A stretch of DNA of 15,019 nucleotides from JBBKWX01 sp037969175. Lineage in GTDB: Bacteria; Bacteroidota; Bacteroidia; AKYH767-A; JBBKVM01. A model generated the notes under the pieces. That model saw nothing but the letters and a program-made list of their open reading frames with translations, searched no databases and had not been told where the DNA came from. The stretch spans positions 1 to 15,019 of the forward strand of contig JBBKWX010000188.1 of the NCBI GenBank assembly GCA_037969175.1, read 5' to 3'. The translations under genes were made by a program, and so were the position numbers. Of the stretch, positions 13,846 to 15,019 are shown in pieces; within the stretch, counting starts at the first letter, position 1; each line of letters begins with the position of its first letter.

Positions 13846-15019
13846 TGTTTAATACTTCTTTATTAAAAGCATTTCCGGGAAGATCAACTATCCTTTTGGG
13901 AATGCTTTTTTTTTGTACTCAAATTTCTGCTCAGGGAGCCTGGACCATATATGATATTTTCAATTCTTCGCTTCCCGAAAATTCTGTTCGTTGTATGGCT
14001 ATTGATAAAGCTACAAACAAACTCTGGATAGGGACTGACTTTGGATTGGCATCTCTGGAAAATGGAAATTGGAATGTCTTCAGCACCCTAAATTCCGGAT
14101 TGCCGGATAACCGGATCCGTTCACTTTGTGTAGATCCTTCGGGGAAAAAATGGATAGGTACTTTTGATGGGGGACTGGCTTGTTATAATGATACTACATG
14201 GATCATTTATAACACATTTAATTCGCCCTTGCCTGACAATTATATCAAGAGTTTGGCGATGGATTCAACCTCCAATTTATGGATAGGAACTATCGGTGGC
14301 TTGGGCAGATTTGATGGAACAAATTGGAATGTATATCAGATGTTCAGTGATCCTATCCAATCTAATAATATTGCAGCTATACGAATTGCGCCAGATAATA
14401 CCCGCTGGTTTGGAACGATCAATGGTGGGCTTGCCCGACTGGTGGATACTACCTGGACTATCTTCAGTATTCAAACTTCCGGCATTCCGGATAACAGTAT
14501 TTTGGATATCCGGCTGGATGGTCTTCAAAAGCCCTGGATGGCCACTCCGGCAGCAGGAATGATCGCATATCTGGGAGCTACATCCTGGCTCGTTTATAAC
14601 AACGCAACCAATTCAAATTTACCCTTTGTGAGTTTGCATTCTGTCGGTATTTTACCCGATCAAACAAAGTTTGCCGGGACACAATCTCATGGTCTGGCCA
14701 GATTAAAAAATGGGATCTGGGATTTGTATTCTGTTAGTAATTCTCCTTTGCCGGATAATGAAGTTCTATGTATTCTTGAAGAAAGTAACCAGGTCATCTG
14801 GTTGGGTACTAAGCAAGGATTGGTTCGTTTGGATCTGTCTGTTTTGAATTCTTCGGATACTCAATATCAAAGCGGAAATATTTTTATTGGTCCAAATCCA
14901 ACATCTGATTTTCTGAATATTTTTTCTTCTGATCTAGCTGACGGAGCATTCAGAATCCTAGATCTCAGTGGACGAATTTTGATCACCGGTTCCCTCAGTT
15001 CCGGGAATGAAAAAATCTC
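13845..15019 (+). CDS. Secreted seven-bladed beta-propeller protein (two-component-regulator-propeller type) with T9SS tail, 3'-truncated by window
   Basis: The frame runs from ATG 13845-13847 to the last base (391 codons plus 2 bases) with no stop. The ATG shares its A with the LOX2 stop (TAATG), implying translational coupling. A signal peptide (1-30, ending ISAQ) precedes seven repeats of about 43 residues, each opening with W-x-(I/V/L)-(Y/F) at W33, W76, W119, W161, W204, W248 and W292. Typical blades have a SxLPDN loop and end W(I/F/L)GT..GL, the pattern of Reg_prop-like propellers. A T9SS tail starts near residue 346 (FIGPNP, LDLSGR) and is cut by the window. Unlike hybrid two-component sensors, the propeller leads directly into a sorting tail, so this is a secreted or surface protein and not a sensor kinase. 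Its ligand is unknown; binding to glycans or proteins is plausible. Confidence 0.88.
   Translation, partial: MFNTSLLKAFPGRSTILLGMLFFCTQISAQGAWTIYDIFNSSLPENSVRCMAIDKATNKLWIGTDFGLASLENGNWNVFSTLNSGLPDNRIRSLCVDPSGKKWIGTFDGGLACYNDTTWIIYNTFNSPLPDNYIKSLAMDSTSNLWIGTIGGLGRFDGTNWNVYQMFSDPIQSNNIAAIRIAPDNTRWFGTINGGLARLVDTTWTIFSIQTSGIPDNSILDIRLDGLQKPWMATPAAGMIAYLGATSWLVYNNATNSNLPFVSLHSVGILPDQTKFAGTQSHGLARLKNGIWDLYSVSNSPLPDNEVLCILEESNQVIWLGTKQGLVRLDLSVLNSSDTQYQSGNIFIGPNPTSDFLNIFSSDLADGAFRILDLSGRILITGSLSSGNEKI
13941..14843 (+). repeat. Seven tandem propeller blade repeats (~43 codons each)
   Basis: Blade starts at W33, W76, W119, W161, W204, W248 and W292 give spacings of 43, 43, 42, 43, 44 and 44 residues. 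The fifth and sixth blades are the most diverged: the usual WIGT is WMAT in blade 5 and KFAGT, without the Trp, in blade 6. A seven-fold count fits a closed seven-bladed propeller. Confidence 0.82.

Noticed and set aside
13845..15019. Propeller gene as a hybrid two-component sensor
   Set aside because: Seven Reg_prop-like blades are present, but after the propeller there is a T9SS tail (FIGPNP, LDLSGR) rather than a transmembrane segment and kinase.
1..15019. CRISPR arrays, insertion sequences, tRNA or rRNA genes, riboswitches
   Set aside because: No regularly spaced direct repeats, transposase-like frames, terminal inverted repeats or recognisable structured RNA genes were seen on either strand by reading; no covariance search was possible.

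Overview
The window is from a Bacteroidota genome. Five of the seven genes encode very large Thr/Ser/Asn-rich secreted proteins. Each of these has a cleavable signal peptide, and each carries a type A C-terminal sorting domain of the type IX secretion system (T9SS), the last of them cut by the window end. Start codons lack clear Shine-Dalgarno sequences. One promoter (8420-8451, minus strand) fits the Bacteroidota pattern TTG-N21-TAnnTTTG. Base composition is moderately AT-rich throughout, with no obvious foreign island, tRNA, rRNA, transposase or CRISPR.

Layout. At 1-747 (+) is the 3' part of an antiquitin-type (ALDH7) aldehyde dehydrogenase, followed by a strong terminator. A small lipoprotein gene of unknown function follows (806-1357, +). 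Two long minus-strand genes come next, here called A (1562-5368) and B (5840-8392). They are paralogous modular adhesin-like proteins, and each ends in a nearly identical copy of the same terminator. The 471-bp gap between them holds degenerate dispersed repeats. A 206-bp divergent promoter region (8393-8598) separates B from a plus-strand series: LOX1 (8599-11697), LOX2 (11803-13845) and a seven-bladed propeller protein (13845 to the window end).

The most notable content is the LOX1/LOX2 pair. Both have an N-terminal lysyl-oxidase domain that keeps the HxHxH copper site, the Lys and Tyr that form the lysine tyrosylquinone (LTQ) cofactor in animal lysyl oxidases, and the probable calcium-site residues. 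These domains are fused to Ig-like, beta-sandwich and (LOX1 only) fibronectin type III modules plus a T9SS tail. The domains are about 83% identical between the two proteins with no gaps, while their tails have diverged.

All four of A, B, LOX1 and LOX2 share a two-part module: an Ig-like unit, then a beta-rich domain ending in LYRN..G..YPY and FYDW.V signatures. The propeller gene overlaps the LOX2 stop by one base, so the two are probably co-translated. My reading, which is inference, is a surface-protein locus grown by tandem duplication and module shuffling, in which two secreted copper amine oxidases may oxidise lysines of extracellular or surface proteins and cross-link them.
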